Assembly (NCBI RefSeq): GCF_900111555.1
Contig: NZ_FOHZ01000019.1
Location: forward strand, 1-55,223
Direction: 5' to 3'
DNA: 55,223 nt
Source of the DNA: Marinobacter segnicrescens
Lineage (GTDB): Bacteria > Pseudomonadota > Gammaproteobacteria > Pseudomonadales > Oleiphilaceae
In this document: one piece after another, positions 27,005-37,750 of the stretch
Layout: the number at the start of each line of letters is the position of its first letter
Position numbering within the stretch: position 1 is the first letter of the stretch
Notes under the pieces: model-generated
Told to the model about the DNA's origin: nothing
The model's database searches: none
What the model saw: only the letters and a program-made list of their open reading frames with translations
Made by a program: the position numbers and the translations under genes

Positions 27005-27469
27005 TCAGGCCTGCTTCGTGTCGTCCTGCGGATCTTCCTGAACGAAAACGTCCCGCACGGACAGGGGGTTGCCTTCGGCATCCTGTACTTCCAGCTGGCG
27101 AACGGGCTGGCCGGTGCGCCGGTCACGGAGGTCCAGCGGGGGCTTTTCGGGGCAGGGGTTATACTTGTCACCCCACTGGCGCAGGGCGATGACTACCGGG
27201 AACAGGTCCCGGCCCTTATCAGTGAGGCGGTACTCAAAGCGGGGACCATGCTCGCCCACATCTACCTTGCGCAGTACGTCGTTGTCGACCAGTCGGCACA
27301 GGCGATCCACAAGGATGTTGCGGGCAATGCCCAGCTCCTGCTGGAAGTCCACAAAACGACGGGTTCCGTACATGGCCTGCAGCACAATCAGCAGTGACCA
27401 CCAGTCACCCACCTCATTGAGCGCACGCGCAACCGAACAACTTGAATCGTCAAAACGTTTTCTCGCCAT
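27005..27469 (-). CDS. HxlR-family transcriptional regulator
   Basis: The product is 154 residues with a winged helix of HxlR type over about residues 8-105: CSVARALNEVGDWWSLLIVLQAMYG and RNILVDRLCRLVDNDVLRK, then the GPRFEYRLTDKGRDLFPVV wing. A Cys at residue 11 matches the redox or electrophile-sensing Cys of many HxlR/YodB proteins. It is divergent from an Old Yellow Enzyme gene and likely represses it, responding to electrophiles or quinones (inference). No ribosome site precedes the ATG, and a TACAAT -10-like box ends only 7 bp upstream, so the mRNA may be leaderless. Confidence 0.85.
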   Translation of the reverse strand: MARKRFDDSSCSVARALNEVGDWWSLLIVLQAMYGTRRFVDFQQELGIARNILVDRLCRLVDNDVLRKVDVGEHGPRFEYRLTDKGRDLFPVVIALRQWGDKYNPCPEKPPLDLRDRRTGQPVRQLEVQDAEGNPLSVRDVFVQEDPQDDTKQA

Positions 27470-27489
27470 GGTTAAATTGTACCCAACAG

Positions 27490-27540
27490 GGTTGCAAACT
27501 GAAACCGGATTTAATAAGGTTGCTTAATGAAACCAGATTT
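27490..27540. promoter_or_regulatory. Tandem direct repeats, probable HxlR operators
   Basis: Two 23-bp copies at 27490-27512 and 27518-27540 share GGTTGC, TGAAACC and GATTT at the same positions, offset by 28 bp. Each contains GGTT..AACC half-sites. They fill the divergent region between the HxlR and OYE genes. Confidence 0.55.
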
Positions 27541-27585
27541 CGGGGCCTGGCCCCCGTTCCCTTTCAGACAGGAGATACCCCACCC

Positions 27586-28698
27586 ATGTCCATGAATCTC
27601 GGACCGCTGTTCGAACCGTTCGAAGTGAAATCCCTGAAACTGGCCAACCGTGTCGCCATGGCCCCCATGACCCGGAATTTCTCCCCGGGCAATGTGCCCA
27701 ACGATGATGTGGTGGCCTATTACAAGCGTCGTGCCGAAGGCGGCGTTGGCCTGATCATCACCGAAGGTACCACCGTCAATCACCCGGCGGCCAACGGCTA
27801 CGAGAACGTGCCTTTCTTTCACGGTGAAAAGGCCCTGGCAGGCTGGAAAAAGGTGGTAGACGCGGTCCATGAGGCCGGTGGCAAGATCTTCCCCCAGCTC
27901 TGGCATGTGGGTGCAGTGCGCAAGGAAGGCATGGAGCCGGATCCTTCAGTACCGGGCTATGCGCCTTCCGGCATGAATCGTCCGGGCAAGGTGGTCTGCA
28001 AGGTCATGACCAAGGAGGACATCCAGGACGTGGTCAGGGCATTTGCCGATGCCGCCGCTGACGCCAAGGCTATCGGTTTTGACGGCGTGGAAGTGCACGG
28101 GGCTCACGGCTACCTGATCGACCAGTTCTTCTGGGAAGGCACCAACCAGCGGGACGACGAATACGGCGGCAGCATGGCCAACCGCCAGCGTTTTGCCATT
28201 GAGATCATCAAGGCCATCCGTGAAAAGGTCGGTCCGGACTTCCCCATTATGCTGCGTTTCTCCCAGTGGAAGATGCAGGACTATGACGCGAAGCTCTGCC
28301 AGACCCCGGAAGAGCTGGAAGCTTTCCTCAAGCCCCTGGCCGATGCCGGGGTGGATATCTTCCACGCCTCCACGCGCCGCTTCTGGGAGCCGGAGTTTGA
28401 AGGCTCCAACCTGAACCTGGCCGGCTGGGTGAAGAAGCTGACCGGACTGCCCACCATGTCTGTCGGCAGCGTTGGCCTTACCGAAGACTTTATCGCCGGC
28501 ACCTTTGCCAGCAAGAAGGAAGCCGTGGAGGACGCCGGTATCGACGAGCTGATCGAGCGCATGAACAACGATGAGTTCGACCTGATTGCCGTCGGCCGCG
28601 CCCTGCTGCAGGACCCGGAATGGCTGGTCAAGGTGAAGGAAGGACGGGCCGATGACGTCGAGCCGTTCCGCAAGGCCTCCCTGGGCGAACTTTACTGA
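27586..28698 (+). CDS. Old Yellow Enzyme-family NADH:flavin oxidoreductase
   Basis: The product is 370 residues, an FMN-binding TIM barrel. It opens with LFEPFEVKSLKLANRVAMAPMTR, has FPQLWHVGAV for the second strand region and VEVHGAHGYLIDQFFW carrying the paired HxxH-type substrate-binding residues, and ends with DLIAVGRALLQDPEW for phosphate binding. It reduces activated alkenes or quinones with NAD(P)H. The start at 27586 follows AGGAG; an in-frame extension to 27442 would run into the HxlR gene. Probably regulated by HxlR through the tandem repeats. Confidence 0.9.
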   Translation: MSMNLGPLFEPFEVKSLKLANRVAMAPMTRNFSPGNVPNDDVVAYYKRRAEGGVGLIITEGTTVNHPAANGYENVPFFHGEKALAGWKKVVDAVHEAGGKIFPQLWHVGAVRKEGMEPDPSVPGYAPSGMNRPGKVVCKVMTKEDIQDVVRAFADAAADAKAIGFDGVEVHGAHGYLIDQFFWEGTNQRDDEYGGSMANRQRFAIEIIKAIREKVGPDFPIMLRFSQWKMQDYDAKLCQTPEELEAFLKPLADAGVDIFHASTRRFWEPEFEGSNLNLAGWVKKLTGLPTMSVGSVGLTEDFIAGTFASKKEAVEDAGIDELIERMNNDEFDLIAVGRALLQDPEWLVKVKEGRADDVEPFRKASLGELY

Positions 28699-28707
28699 GA
28701 ACCGTGT

Positions 28708-28752
28708 AAACAGGGTGGCGCCCGTCCCATGCGGACGGGCGCCCCTGTGTTT
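28708..28752. terminator. Bidirectional terminator between OYE and persulfide dioxygenase genes
   Basis: An 11-bp perfect stem (28717-28727 with 28733-28743, loop CATGC) is extended by AAACAGG/CCTGTGTTT flanks that give a T-run in both directions. It sits between convergent genes. Confidence 0.8.
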
Positions 28753-28765
28753 CAGTCGGCAGGGT

Positions 28766-30121
28766 TCAGTCGGTGGATTTCCAGGCGCCAAAGGAGCCCA
28801 GGAAAACATCCACCTTGCTGAACCCGGCCCGCTCCAGTACCGAGGCGGCAATCGTCGCCCGGGCACCGCTGGCGCACATCACCGTGTAGTGCCGGTTTTT
28901 GTCGAGCTCGTCTGTCTTGTCCGCCAGTTCTCCGGCATAGATATGAACCGACCCTTCGATAGCCTCCTCTTCGTATTCCGTCTTGCTGCGTACATCCAGT
29001 AACTGCCAGTTCTCCGGCGGGTTCTGGAAGCGTTCCCGGATATCGTCCACGTGCATCACCGGCAGGGAGTGGAACGGTAGCCCGCGGGCTGACCATTCCG
29101 GCATGTCGGTCGTCAGGAAACCGGCAAGGTTGTCCAGGCCGATGCGTACCAGGTGCTGTGCCGCTTCGTGAGCCTGTTCAGGGTCTGATACCACCAGCAC
29201 CACCGGCTGGCCAGGCTCGATGTACCAGCCGGCAAACGCCGGGATCATCGGTGCGGGGATGGCCAGGCTGCCAGGCAGGTGCGCCCCCAGAAAGGCACTG
29301 ACGGTACGCGCGTCCACGATGGCGGGCCCTCCGGGTAGCGCACGGAATTCTGCCGGTGACAGTGGTCGTGGTGTTATTACCCTGGGGGCCGGTTCCGCCC
29401 CCGTCAGGTTGAGCTTTTCCATCAGCCGGAAGTAGGGCGGCTGATAGTGGTGCTCGGCGAGCTTGGCATCAATGAATTTGTTGCGGGACGATATTCTGAG
29501 CATGTCGTTGTATTTGCGCTCATAGCCCAGGGAAGAAAACTCCCGGTCGGCCATGTTGTCACCGCATACCGAGCCCGCACCATGGGCGGGATAGACCAGG
29601 GCCTGGTCTCCGAGTTTCAGAATTTTCTGCAGGCTGTCGTAGAGCATGCCGGCCACTTCCCCGGCCCGGTCCGGGTAGAAATCCGTACGCCCCACATCAC
29701 CGATAAACAGCGCATCCCCGGTGAACACGCCTACCGCATCCTCACCGAAATCCGTGTCATATATGACGAAGGACAGGCTGTCGTCCGTGTGTCCCGGTGT
29801 TTCCAGTACCCGCACCCGGAGATTACCGAATTCGAAGGTGTCGCCCTCCCGGGCCGTGTCGGCGTAGGCAACATCACCGGCAGCATTCGGGCCGTGGAGC
29901 ACCCGTGCACCGGTGAGGTTTGCCAGTATCGGCGCGCCGGAGATCAGGTCTTCATTGCGGTGGGTCTCGAAAATGTGGGTGATACGACAACCTGCCCTGG
30001 CCGCTTCCTCGACGTAGACCTCGCAGTCCCGGCGCGGGTCGACGACAAATGCCTCGCCATCATTCCCCACAAGCCAGGACAGGTGGGACAGGCCTTCGGA
30101 CTTGATCTTCTGGATGAACAT
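28766..30121 (-). CDS. Persulfide dioxygenase-rhodanese fusion (MBL fold plus two rhodanese domains)
   Basis: About 451 residues: metallo-beta-lactamase domain (1-245), a rhodanese domain without active-site Cys (about 255-345, loop VVSDPE), then an active rhodanese with CASGAR (about 365-450). The usual HxHxDH motif is reduced to HRNEDL, but the three residues that bind the single iron in ETHE1-type enzymes remain (that first His, PGHTDD and TGDALF). This domain order is that of CstB-like enzymes, which oxidise persulfides to sulfite and thiosulfate. The start at 30121 follows AGGAGG. No sulfide-sensing regulator is adjacent. Confidence 0.85.
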   Translation of the reverse strand: MFIQKIKSEGLSHLSWLVGNDGEAFVVDPRRDCEVYVEEAARAGCRITHIFETHRNEDLISGAPILANLTGARVLHGPNAAGDVAYADTAREGDTFEFGNLRVRVLETPGHTDDSLSFVIYDTDFGEDAVGVFTGDALFIGDVGRTDFYPDRAGEVAGMLYDSLQKILKLGDQALVYPAHGAGSVCGDNMADREFSSLGYERKYNDMLRISSRNKFIDAKLAEHHYQPPYFRLMEKLNLTGAEPAPRVITPRPLSPAEFRALPGGPAIVDARTVSAFLGAHLPGSLAIPAPMIPAFAGWYIEPGQPVVLVVSDPEQAHEAAQHLVRIGLDNLAGFLTTDMPEWSARGLPFHSLPVMHVDDIRERFQNPPENWQLLDVRSKTEYEEEAIEGSVHIYAGELADKTDELDKNRHYTVMCASGARATIAASVLERAGFSKVDVFLGSFGAWKSTD

Positions 30122-30207
30122 GGGACCTCCTGCTGAAGTGGTAATACCTGATATCAGGGGTAGCACAGATCAGCAGGAGTGTGACGGGCTATAGGATTAC
30201 GGTTTGG

Positions 30208-30786
30208 TCAGTGGTGGCCTTGGTGAGGGTTCTGGCCAGAGCCCATGGCCCAGTGGTGGGCCTGGTGGTGGCTTCCATACGCCATCAGCCCGATATAGCC
30301 AAGGCCGTTAATCATGGCGGTGTCGTCAGGATCTTCGCTGGTGGTGGTAATACGGAACTGGTCCCCCTGACGACCGACGATCATTTCCCAGCCGGTTTCC
30401 CGGCGAAGCTGTTCCGGATGGGCAGAAAGCACCCTCTCCAGGGCTTCGTCTGCACGGGTGGTCAGGGGGGCGACTACCAGGGTCACACCGTTAGGCATTC
30501 GCCGTTGGTCCACGACCTCGACGTTTTCGGCAATGTCTTTCATATCCAGCAGATGCTGGCGCAGAACCTCCAGGTCGACCTTGCTCCAGTCAGTGTCCGG
30601 GTTCTGGGTCAGGTGGTGGATCACTTCCTGAATGGTGGCGAAGACCGAATTGCCGGCCTCGGTCAGCTTGGTCTGCTCCGTGGCGCCGGGGTGTTGCCCC
30701 TGGTGGGTGTTATGGTGCGGGTGTTCCTGGCCGAATGCGGGCAGGGCCAGGGTGCACAAAAGCAGGCTCAGTGTGGTTTTTCTCAT
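30208..30786 (-). CDS. Exported His-rich protein of unknown function
   Basis: The product is 192 residues. A signal peptide spans about 1-19 (ends PAFGQ), then an HPHHNTHQGQHPG metal-binding-like stretch, a central alpha/beta domain (about 40-160, DVEVVDQRRMPNGVTLVVAPL), and a second His cluster at the end (SHHQAHHWAMG..HQGHH). I do not recognise a family. The two His-rich ends suggest periplasmic binding of Cu, Ni or Zn. It lies between the persulfide dioxygenase gene and the divergent MacAB efflux operon. Confidence 0.65.
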   Translation of the reverse strand: MRKTTLSLLLCTLALPAFGQEHPHHNTHQGQHPGATEQTKLTEAGNSVFATIQEVIHHLTQNPDTDWSKVDLEVLRQHLLDMKDIAENVEVVDQRRMPNGVTLVVAPLTTRADEALERVLSAHPEQLRRETGWEMIVGRQGDQFRITTTSEDPDDTAMINGLGYIGLMAYGSHHQAHHWAMGSGQNPHQGHH

Positions 30787-31031
30787 TGTTCGCTCACTCT
30801 GCAGTTTGTCTGGTTCGGTTGTGACGCCAGGTCCTGACAGTAGTGCTATACGTCACTTCCCGCAAACCGGGCCAGTTTCGACCCGCGTTCTGCAGTATTC
30901 CAGGGGAATGCAGCGATGAGGTTCGTCAACCGATGTAAAAGCCGTGTAAACCCCTGGTTTCGCCCTATTATGCCGATATTGCATTACCGATAATCCATCC
31001 TGCTTTAAAGGACCACGAGTGAGGATGGAAC

Positions 31032-32201
31032 ATGGCAGCGCCGGTAACGGGCGGTTGGTACAAGCGGTTTGGCGGGTTTCTGCTGTTGGTATTGGTCATT
31101 GGCTCTCTGGTTGCCGCCTGGTGGTATGTCGACCGGCCGGCCGCCCAGCCCTCATTACTGACCGTTCCGGTGGAGCGGGGCGACCTGGAAGACCTGGTGA
31201 CGGCCACCGGTGTTCTGCAGCCCCGGGACTATGTGGACGTGGGAGCCCAGGTTTCCGGCCAGCTCGACATTATCCATGTGCGCACCGGCGACCAGGTTCG
31301 CAAGGGCGACCTGCTGGCCGAAATTGACCCGACAGTCTACGTGGCCCGGGTTGATGCCACCCGCGCTCAGCTGCGCAATCAGCAGGCCCAGCTGATGGAA
31401 CGGGAAGCCCAGCTCACCCTGGCGCAGATTCAGCACCGCCGCCAGCAGAACCTGTTGAAAGAGGAAGCCACCAGTCGCGAAGCCGCCCAGGTGGCGGAAG
31501 CCGCGCTGCGTTCCGCCCACGCACAGATTGAAGCCATCAGCGCCCAGATCCAGCAGACCGAATCCACCCTGCGTGCGGAAGAGGCCAACCTGGACTACGC
31601 GAAGATCTATGCACCGATGGATGGCACCGTGGTTTCCATCGAGGCCCGCCAGGGCCAGACCCTGAACACCAACCAGCAGGCCCCGGTGCTGATGCGCATC
31701 GCCGATCTGTCGACCATGACGGTGGAGGCCCAGGTGTCCGAAGCGGATATCGGCAAGCTGCGACCGGGCATGCCGGTGTACTTCACTACCCTGGGCAGCC
31801 AGCAGCGGCGCTGGGAGAGCACCCTGGACCGGCTGGAGCCGACCCCCACGGTGGAAAACAATGTGGTGTTATACAACGCGGTGTTTGAGGTGCCCAACCC
31901 CGGAGGCCGCCTGATGACGCAGATGACGGCCCAGGTGTTCTTTATCAGTAACGCCGCCAGGAATGCCCTGCTGGTACCGGTTACGGCCCTTCAAACCAGC
32001 GGAGGGGGGGCCACGGTCCAGGTCGTGGGCGGTGACGGTCAGCCGCAGCAGCGGGACGTCACCGTGGGTGTTACCAACCGGGTACAGGCGGAAATCCTGG
32101 ACGGCCTGGAAGAGGGCGAAGAGGTTGTCAGCAGCCCCCGGTCCGCCGGCGGCCAAACGGACGGCAACCGTGCCCGCCGCATGGTCGGCATGGGGTTCTG
32201 A
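31032..32201 (+). CDS. macA: Periplasmic adaptor of MacA type
   Basis: The product is 389 residues: an N-terminal membrane anchor (about 14-33), a barrel-sandwich strand [33 protein letters not shown], a long coiled-coil hairpin rich in Gln/Ala/Glu (about 95-185), the lipoyl return strand [21 protein letters not shown] and a beta-barrel domain. It connects the MacB ATPase to the outer-membrane channel. The next gene begins two bases after its stop. Confidence 0.88.
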   Translation: MAAPVTGGWYKRFGGFLLLVLVIGSLVAAWWYVDRPAAQPSLLTVPVERGDLEDLVTATGVLQPRDYVDVGAQVSGQLDIIHVRTGDQVRKGDLLAEIDPTVYVARVDATRAQLRNQQAQLMEREAQLTLAQIQHRRQQNLLKEEATSREAAQVAEAALRSAHAQIEAISAQIQQTESTLRAEEANLDYAKIYAPMDGTVVSIEARQGQTLNTNQQAPVLMRIADLSTMTVEAQVSEADIGKLRPGMPVYFTTLGSQQRRWESTLDRLEPTPTVENNVVLYNAVFEVPNPGGRLMTQMTAQVFFISNAARNALLVPVTALQTSGGGATVQVVGGDGQPQQRDVTVGVTNRVQAEILDGLEEGEEVVSSPRSAGGQTDGNRARRMVGMGF

Positions 32202-32203
32202 CC

Positions 32204-34138
<1,935 letters not shown>

Positions 34139-34147
34139 GGGAACCGG

Positions 34148-35542
34148 ATGTTGAACATTTTTTTCAGAACGGCTGCGGTTACGGGGGTCATCGTCGCCCT
34201 CGCAGGCTGTGCCACCACCTCACCGATTGAGCGCCCGGAGTTGCGGGCAGATGAGCGATGGAATGTACCGCTGACGGCAGGTGCCAAGGCACCGGATGAG
34301 CAGTGGTGGCAGGCGTTCGGTTCAGAGCAACTCGATCAACTGATTGGGCAGGCCTTTGCCGGTAGCCCGAACCTGGCAGTGACGGCTGAGCGGGTGTTCC
34401 AGGCAGAACAGCAGGTACGGGTGGCCGGCAGCAGCCTGTTCCCGTCCCTGAACCTCAGTGGCAGCACCGGCGAGCGGACCACGGATGATGGCGGCTCCGA
34501 AAACCGAAGTGAGTCTACCTCCGCCAGCCTCAATGTGAGTTACGAGCTGGACCTCTGGGGCCAGCTGGCGGCCGCACGGGATGAAGCGGAAGCCGGTTAC
34601 AGGGCCACGGTGTTTGAATACGACAGCGCCCGCCTGTCCCTGGCCAGCAGCGTCGCCACCACCTGGTTCCGCCTGATGGCGCTGGACGAGCAGTTGCGGG
34701 TCGCCCGGGAGAACCTGGCCATCGCCGAACGCACTGAAGACATTGTCGACGCCCGCTATCGCAACGGTGCCGCCAGCCGCGCCGAGTTGCTGCGCCAGCA
34801 GACCGAAGTGCTCAACCAGCGGGCAGGCCTTGAACCCATTACGCTGGAATACCGGCAGACCCGGTCAGCGCTGGCTGTGCTGGTTGGCGTGTCACCGCTG
34901 GGATTCGAGGCCGATACCGGGACGCACTCGTTGATGGACCTGACCCTCCCAGCGGTTGATGCGGGAATACCCTCAGACCTGCTGACCCGGCGCCCGGACC
35001 TGGCCATTGCGGAGGCGCAGCTGCAGGCAGCGGACGCCAACCTGGCCCAGGCCAGGGCGGCCTGGTTACCGTCGGTATCCCTTGGTCTGAATGCCGGGGC
35101 CAGCACCGCGAACCTGGCAAGCCTGGCCAATCCGGTGGAAACCCTGGGCTGGAGCATCACCCTGGCCCAGAACCTGTTCGACGGGGGCACGCGGGACGCC
35201 CAGACCGCCATCAGCGAATCCCGCCGCCGCGCCCTGGTGGAGGATTACCGTGGCGCGATACTCGCTGCCTTGCAGGAAACGGACGATGCACTGGACCGGC
35301 TACAGACCAGTCAACGCAGGGAGGCCCTGCAACGGACAGTGAGTGAGCGGGCCGAGCGGACCCTGGAGCTGACCGATTTGCGTTATCGTGCCGGCAGTGA
35401 TGAACTGCTGACCCTGCTGGACGCCCAGCGTACCCTGTTCCAGACCCGGGACCAGCTGGTTCAGTTGAGACTGGCCCGTTTGCAGGCGACCGTAGATCTC
35501 TACAAGGCGATCGGTGGAGGCTGGCAACAGAAAGATGAATAA
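34148..35542 (+). CDS. Outer-membrane efflux lipoprotein (NodT/TolC family)
   Basis: The product is 464 residues. A lipoprotein signal ends ALAGC (Cys21), followed by two OEP repeats with the characteristic SYELDLWGQLAAARDEAEAGY and SITLAQNLFDGGTRDAQTAI strands and long helices. It supplies the outer-membrane channel for MacAB, completing a three-gene tripartite pump with 9 bp after macB. Confidence 0.9.
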   Translation: MLNIFFRTAAVTGVIVALAGCATTSPIERPELRADERWNVPLTAGAKAPDEQWWQAFGSEQLDQLIGQAFAGSPNLAVTAERVFQAEQQVRVAGSSLFPSLNLSGSTGERTTDDGGSENRSESTSASLNVSYELDLWGQLAAARDEAEAGYRATVFEYDSARLSLASSVATTWFRLMALDEQLRVARENLAIAERTEDIVDARYRNGAASRAELLRQQTEVLNQRAGLEPITLEYRQTRSALAVLVGVSPLGFEADTGTHSLMDLTLPAVDAGIPSDLLTRRPDLAIAEAQLQAADANLAQARAAWLPSVSLGLNAGASTANLASLANPVETLGWSITLAQNLFDGGTRDAQTAISESRRRALVEDYRGAILAALQETDDALDRLQTSQRREALQRTVSERAERTLELTDLRYRAGSDELLTLLDAQRTLFQTRDQLVQLRLARLQATVDLYKAIGGGWQQKDE

Positions 35543-35610
35543 GGGTTCATTTCCCCACTGAGGCCGAACCGGTATCGTGATATATCAAGCAGCAAAGGAA
35601 GGAACAACCA

Positions 35611-35643
35611 GTGGCCAATGCGTTGGCTACACCCAGCCCATGA
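35611..35643 (+). CDS. Candidate 10-codon leader ORF before exoD-like gene
   Basis: GTG at 35611 lies behind AAGGAAGGA and encodes MANALATPSP, ending in TGA that overlaps the next ATG (ATGA at 35640-35643). The downstream gene lacks a ribosome site of its own at that ATG, so coupling is plausible. Evidence is limited to layout. Confidence 0.25.
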   Translation: MANALATPSP

Positions 35644-36221
35644 CTGACCCTGCGAATCTCCGAGAAGTGCTCGACCGCATCAGTGAAACCGCGACTGGCC
35701 GGCCACGGGTAACCCTTGGTGCCATCATTGATACCGTGGGACGCCGTTCCTATGGGCCGGTGCTGATGATTATCGGCATCCTGCTGTTCTCACCGTTAAG
35801 CGGCATTCCCGGGGTGCCAACCCTCAGCGGCTTGCTGATCCTGTTTATCTCGGTGCAGATGCTGGTGCTCAGCGGTGGTTTCTGGTTGCCAGAGTTGCTG
35901 ATGAACCGCTCGCTGCCTACGGAAAAGCTTCTCCGGGGCATTCGGTTTATCGAGCCGGCGGCGGAGTATGTCGATGCCCGGCTCCATCCCCGCCTGGTGC
36001 TGGTGGTGAGGCGCCCAGGCAGTTACCTGCTTGGTGGCGTGTGTGTGCTGATTGCCTGCGCCATGCCGCTGATGGAAATCATCCCCTTCTCGGCCACCGC
36101 TGCTGGTTTTGCTATTGCGGTGTTTGGCCTTGCCATGGTGTCACTGGATGGGTTGCTGGCGGTATTGGGGCTGATCTACACGGTGACCATTGCCGGGTTG
36201 ATTGCTGTTAACATGCTTTGA
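35640..36221 (+). CDS. ExoD-like membrane protein
   Basis: The product is 193 residues from ATG 35640 with about four to five helices: LGAIIDTVGRRSYGPVLMIIGILLFSPLSGIPGVPTL-type sequence near residues 26-62, then IACAMPLMEIIPFSATAAGFAIAVFGLAM. This matches ExoD (PF06055), first linked to exopolysaccharide synthesis in rhizobia; its biochemical role is unknown. An alternative GTG start at 35577 adds 21 residues. No exopolysaccharide genes are nearby. Confidence 0.8.
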   Translation: MTDPANLREVLDRISETATGRPRVTLGAIIDTVGRRSYGPVLMIIGILLFSPLSGIPGVPTLSGLLILFISVQMLVLSGGFWLPELLMNRSLPTEKLLRGIRFIEPAAEYVDARLHPRLVLVVRRPGSYLLGGVCVLIACAMPLMEIIPFSATAAGFAIAVFGLAMVSLDGLLAVLGLIYTVTIAGLIAVNML

Positions 36222-36297
36222 TTGTTCCTTGCCTGTGTGATGGTCCGGCCGGGTTGGTTGGCCCGGCATAACATCGCTACCGACGAGTTGTTCAGTC

Positions 36298-37461
36298 ATG
36301 GCCAATACGCGCACTGCCCTGTGGGTGATCGTTGTTGCCCAGTTTTTTGGAACCTCGCTGTGGTTCACGCCCAACGCTGTTTTGCCCGGCCTGGCAGACA
36401 CCTGGGGCGTAACCACGGAAGACCTGGGTCGCCTGACCGGCTCAGTGCAGCTGGGCTTTATCATTGGCACCCTTGCCTTCGCCCTGTCCGGCCTGGCGGA
36501 CCGCTGGCGGGCAAGCCGCATTTTCCTGGTCAGTGCGGTCACCGGAGCCCTGACGAACGGCTTGTTCGCGTTGTCCCCATCCCTGGAAATCGGTCTGGCG
36601 TTGCGGTTTGTCACCGGGCTTTGTCTTGCAGGCATCTATCCCGTGGGCATGAAGCTGGTGGCCAGCTGGGCACCTGAGAAAAAGGGCCTGGTCCTGGGCT
36701 GGCTGGTGGGCATGCTGACCCTCGGAACGGCCTTCCCCCACTTGATGCGGGCCATCAGCCCCGGCTGGGGCTGGCAACCGGTGGTGCTGGCGTCCTCGGT
36801 GCTGGCAATTGCTGCCGGCCTGATGATCGCCCGTCTTGGTGATGGCCCTGGCCTGCCAGCGACAGGGCGATTCGACTGGGGCGGTGTGATTCGTTCCTTC
36901 CGTGAACCCCGCTTTCGCGCGGCCGCCCTGGGTTACTTCGGCCACATGTGGGAGCTTTATGCGGTCTGGGCCCTTGCACCTTTGTTGGTGGCTGCAAGCC
37001 TGGGCCCGCTGGGGAGTGATCGGACCCTGGTTTCGGTGACCGCCTTTGCCTTTATTGCGGCTGGCACCGTGGGCTGCGTCCTCGGTGGCATGCTCAGCCG
37101 CCGGATCGGCAGTGCCCGGGTGGCGTTCGGGGCCCTGTGGGTGTCCGGTCTGATGTGTCTTTTGTGGCCCTGGTTTGAGGCAGTGCCAACCTGGCTGGCG
37201 GTGATCCTGCTGCTGGTCTGGGGTATGGCCGTCATCGCCGATTCCCCGCAGTTTTCCGCCCTTGCAGCAGAAGCCGCCCCTGGCCACGCGGTGGGCAGCT
37301 CCCTGGCCATCATGAACAGTATTGGCTTTTTGCTAACAGTGTTCGCCATCGAACTGACGGCGAACTACTGGCAGTCCCTGGGTACCGGTGTCACCTGGTT
37401 GCTGGTTCTCGGGCCGGTACTGGGGTTATTGGCATTGCTGCCCCTGTGTCGTGACCGTTGA
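36298..37461 (+). CDS. MFS transporter
   Basis: The product is 387 residues with twelve helices and MFS motifs in the 2-3 loop (ALSGLADRWRASRIFLVSA) and the 8-9 loop (GGMLSRRIGSARVAFGAL). It resembles CynX/NIMT-like or small-solute MFS carriers with VTGLCLAGIYPVGMKL. Substrate unknown; it stands alone. Confidence 0.84.
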   Translation: MANTRTALWVIVVAQFFGTSLWFTPNAVLPGLADTWGVTTEDLGRLTGSVQLGFIIGTLAFALSGLADRWRASRIFLVSAVTGALTNGLFALSPSLEIGLALRFVTGLCLAGIYPVGMKLVASWAPEKKGLVLGWLVGMLTLGTAFPHLMRAISPGWGWQPVVLASSVLAIAAGLMIARLGDGPGLPATGRFDWGGVIRSFREPRFRAAALGYFGHMWELYAVWALAPLLVAASLGPLGSDRTLVSVTAFAFIAAGTVGCVLGGMLSRRIGSARVAFGALWVSGLMCLLWPWFEAVPTWLAVILLLVWGMAVIADSPQFSALAAEAAPGHAVGSSLAIMNSIGFLLTVFAIELTANYWQSLGTGVTWLLVLGPVLGLLALLPLCRDR

Positions 37462-37531
37462 TGTGTTGCCAATCCACGGTTGAGGGGGCAGGATGAGAGC
37501 TCTTTCCAATCCCTGTGAGGAAACAGCCCAC

Positions 37532-37735
37532 ATGCCCTACGTAAACATCAAGATTACCGACGAGAACGTGTCTGCGGATGACAAGAAAGCCCTGATCGAA
37601 GGCGCCACCAAACTGTTGCAGGATGTGCTGGGCAAGAACCCGGCCACCACCGTAGTGGTTATCGATGAAGTGAACACGGATAACTGGGGCATCGGTGGCG
37701 AGCCGGTTACTGAGCGACGCAAGCGCGGGCAATAA
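37532..37735 (+). CDS. 4-oxalocrotonate tautomerase-family protein
   Basis: The product is 67 residues beginning MPYVNIKITDENVSADDKKALIEGATKLL. Pro2 becomes the catalytic N-terminal base after Met removal, as in 4-OT enzymes. The C-terminal NWGIGGEPVTERR is typical of the short tautomerase subgroup. The start at 37532 is required to expose Pro; a longer frame from 37493 would hide it. The CaCA exchanger gene begins 15 bp later. Confidence 0.88.
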   Translation: MPYVNIKITDENVSADDKKALIEGATKLLQDVLGKNPATTVVVIDEVNTDNWGIGGEPVTERRKRGQ

Positions 37736-37750
37736 GGACAGCCCGCCCCG

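Noticed and set aside
36442..37287. 281-residue minus-strand frame inside the second MFS gene
   Set aside because: His/Gln/Gly-rich shadow frame with no start signal; the plus strand encodes a full 12-helix carrier.
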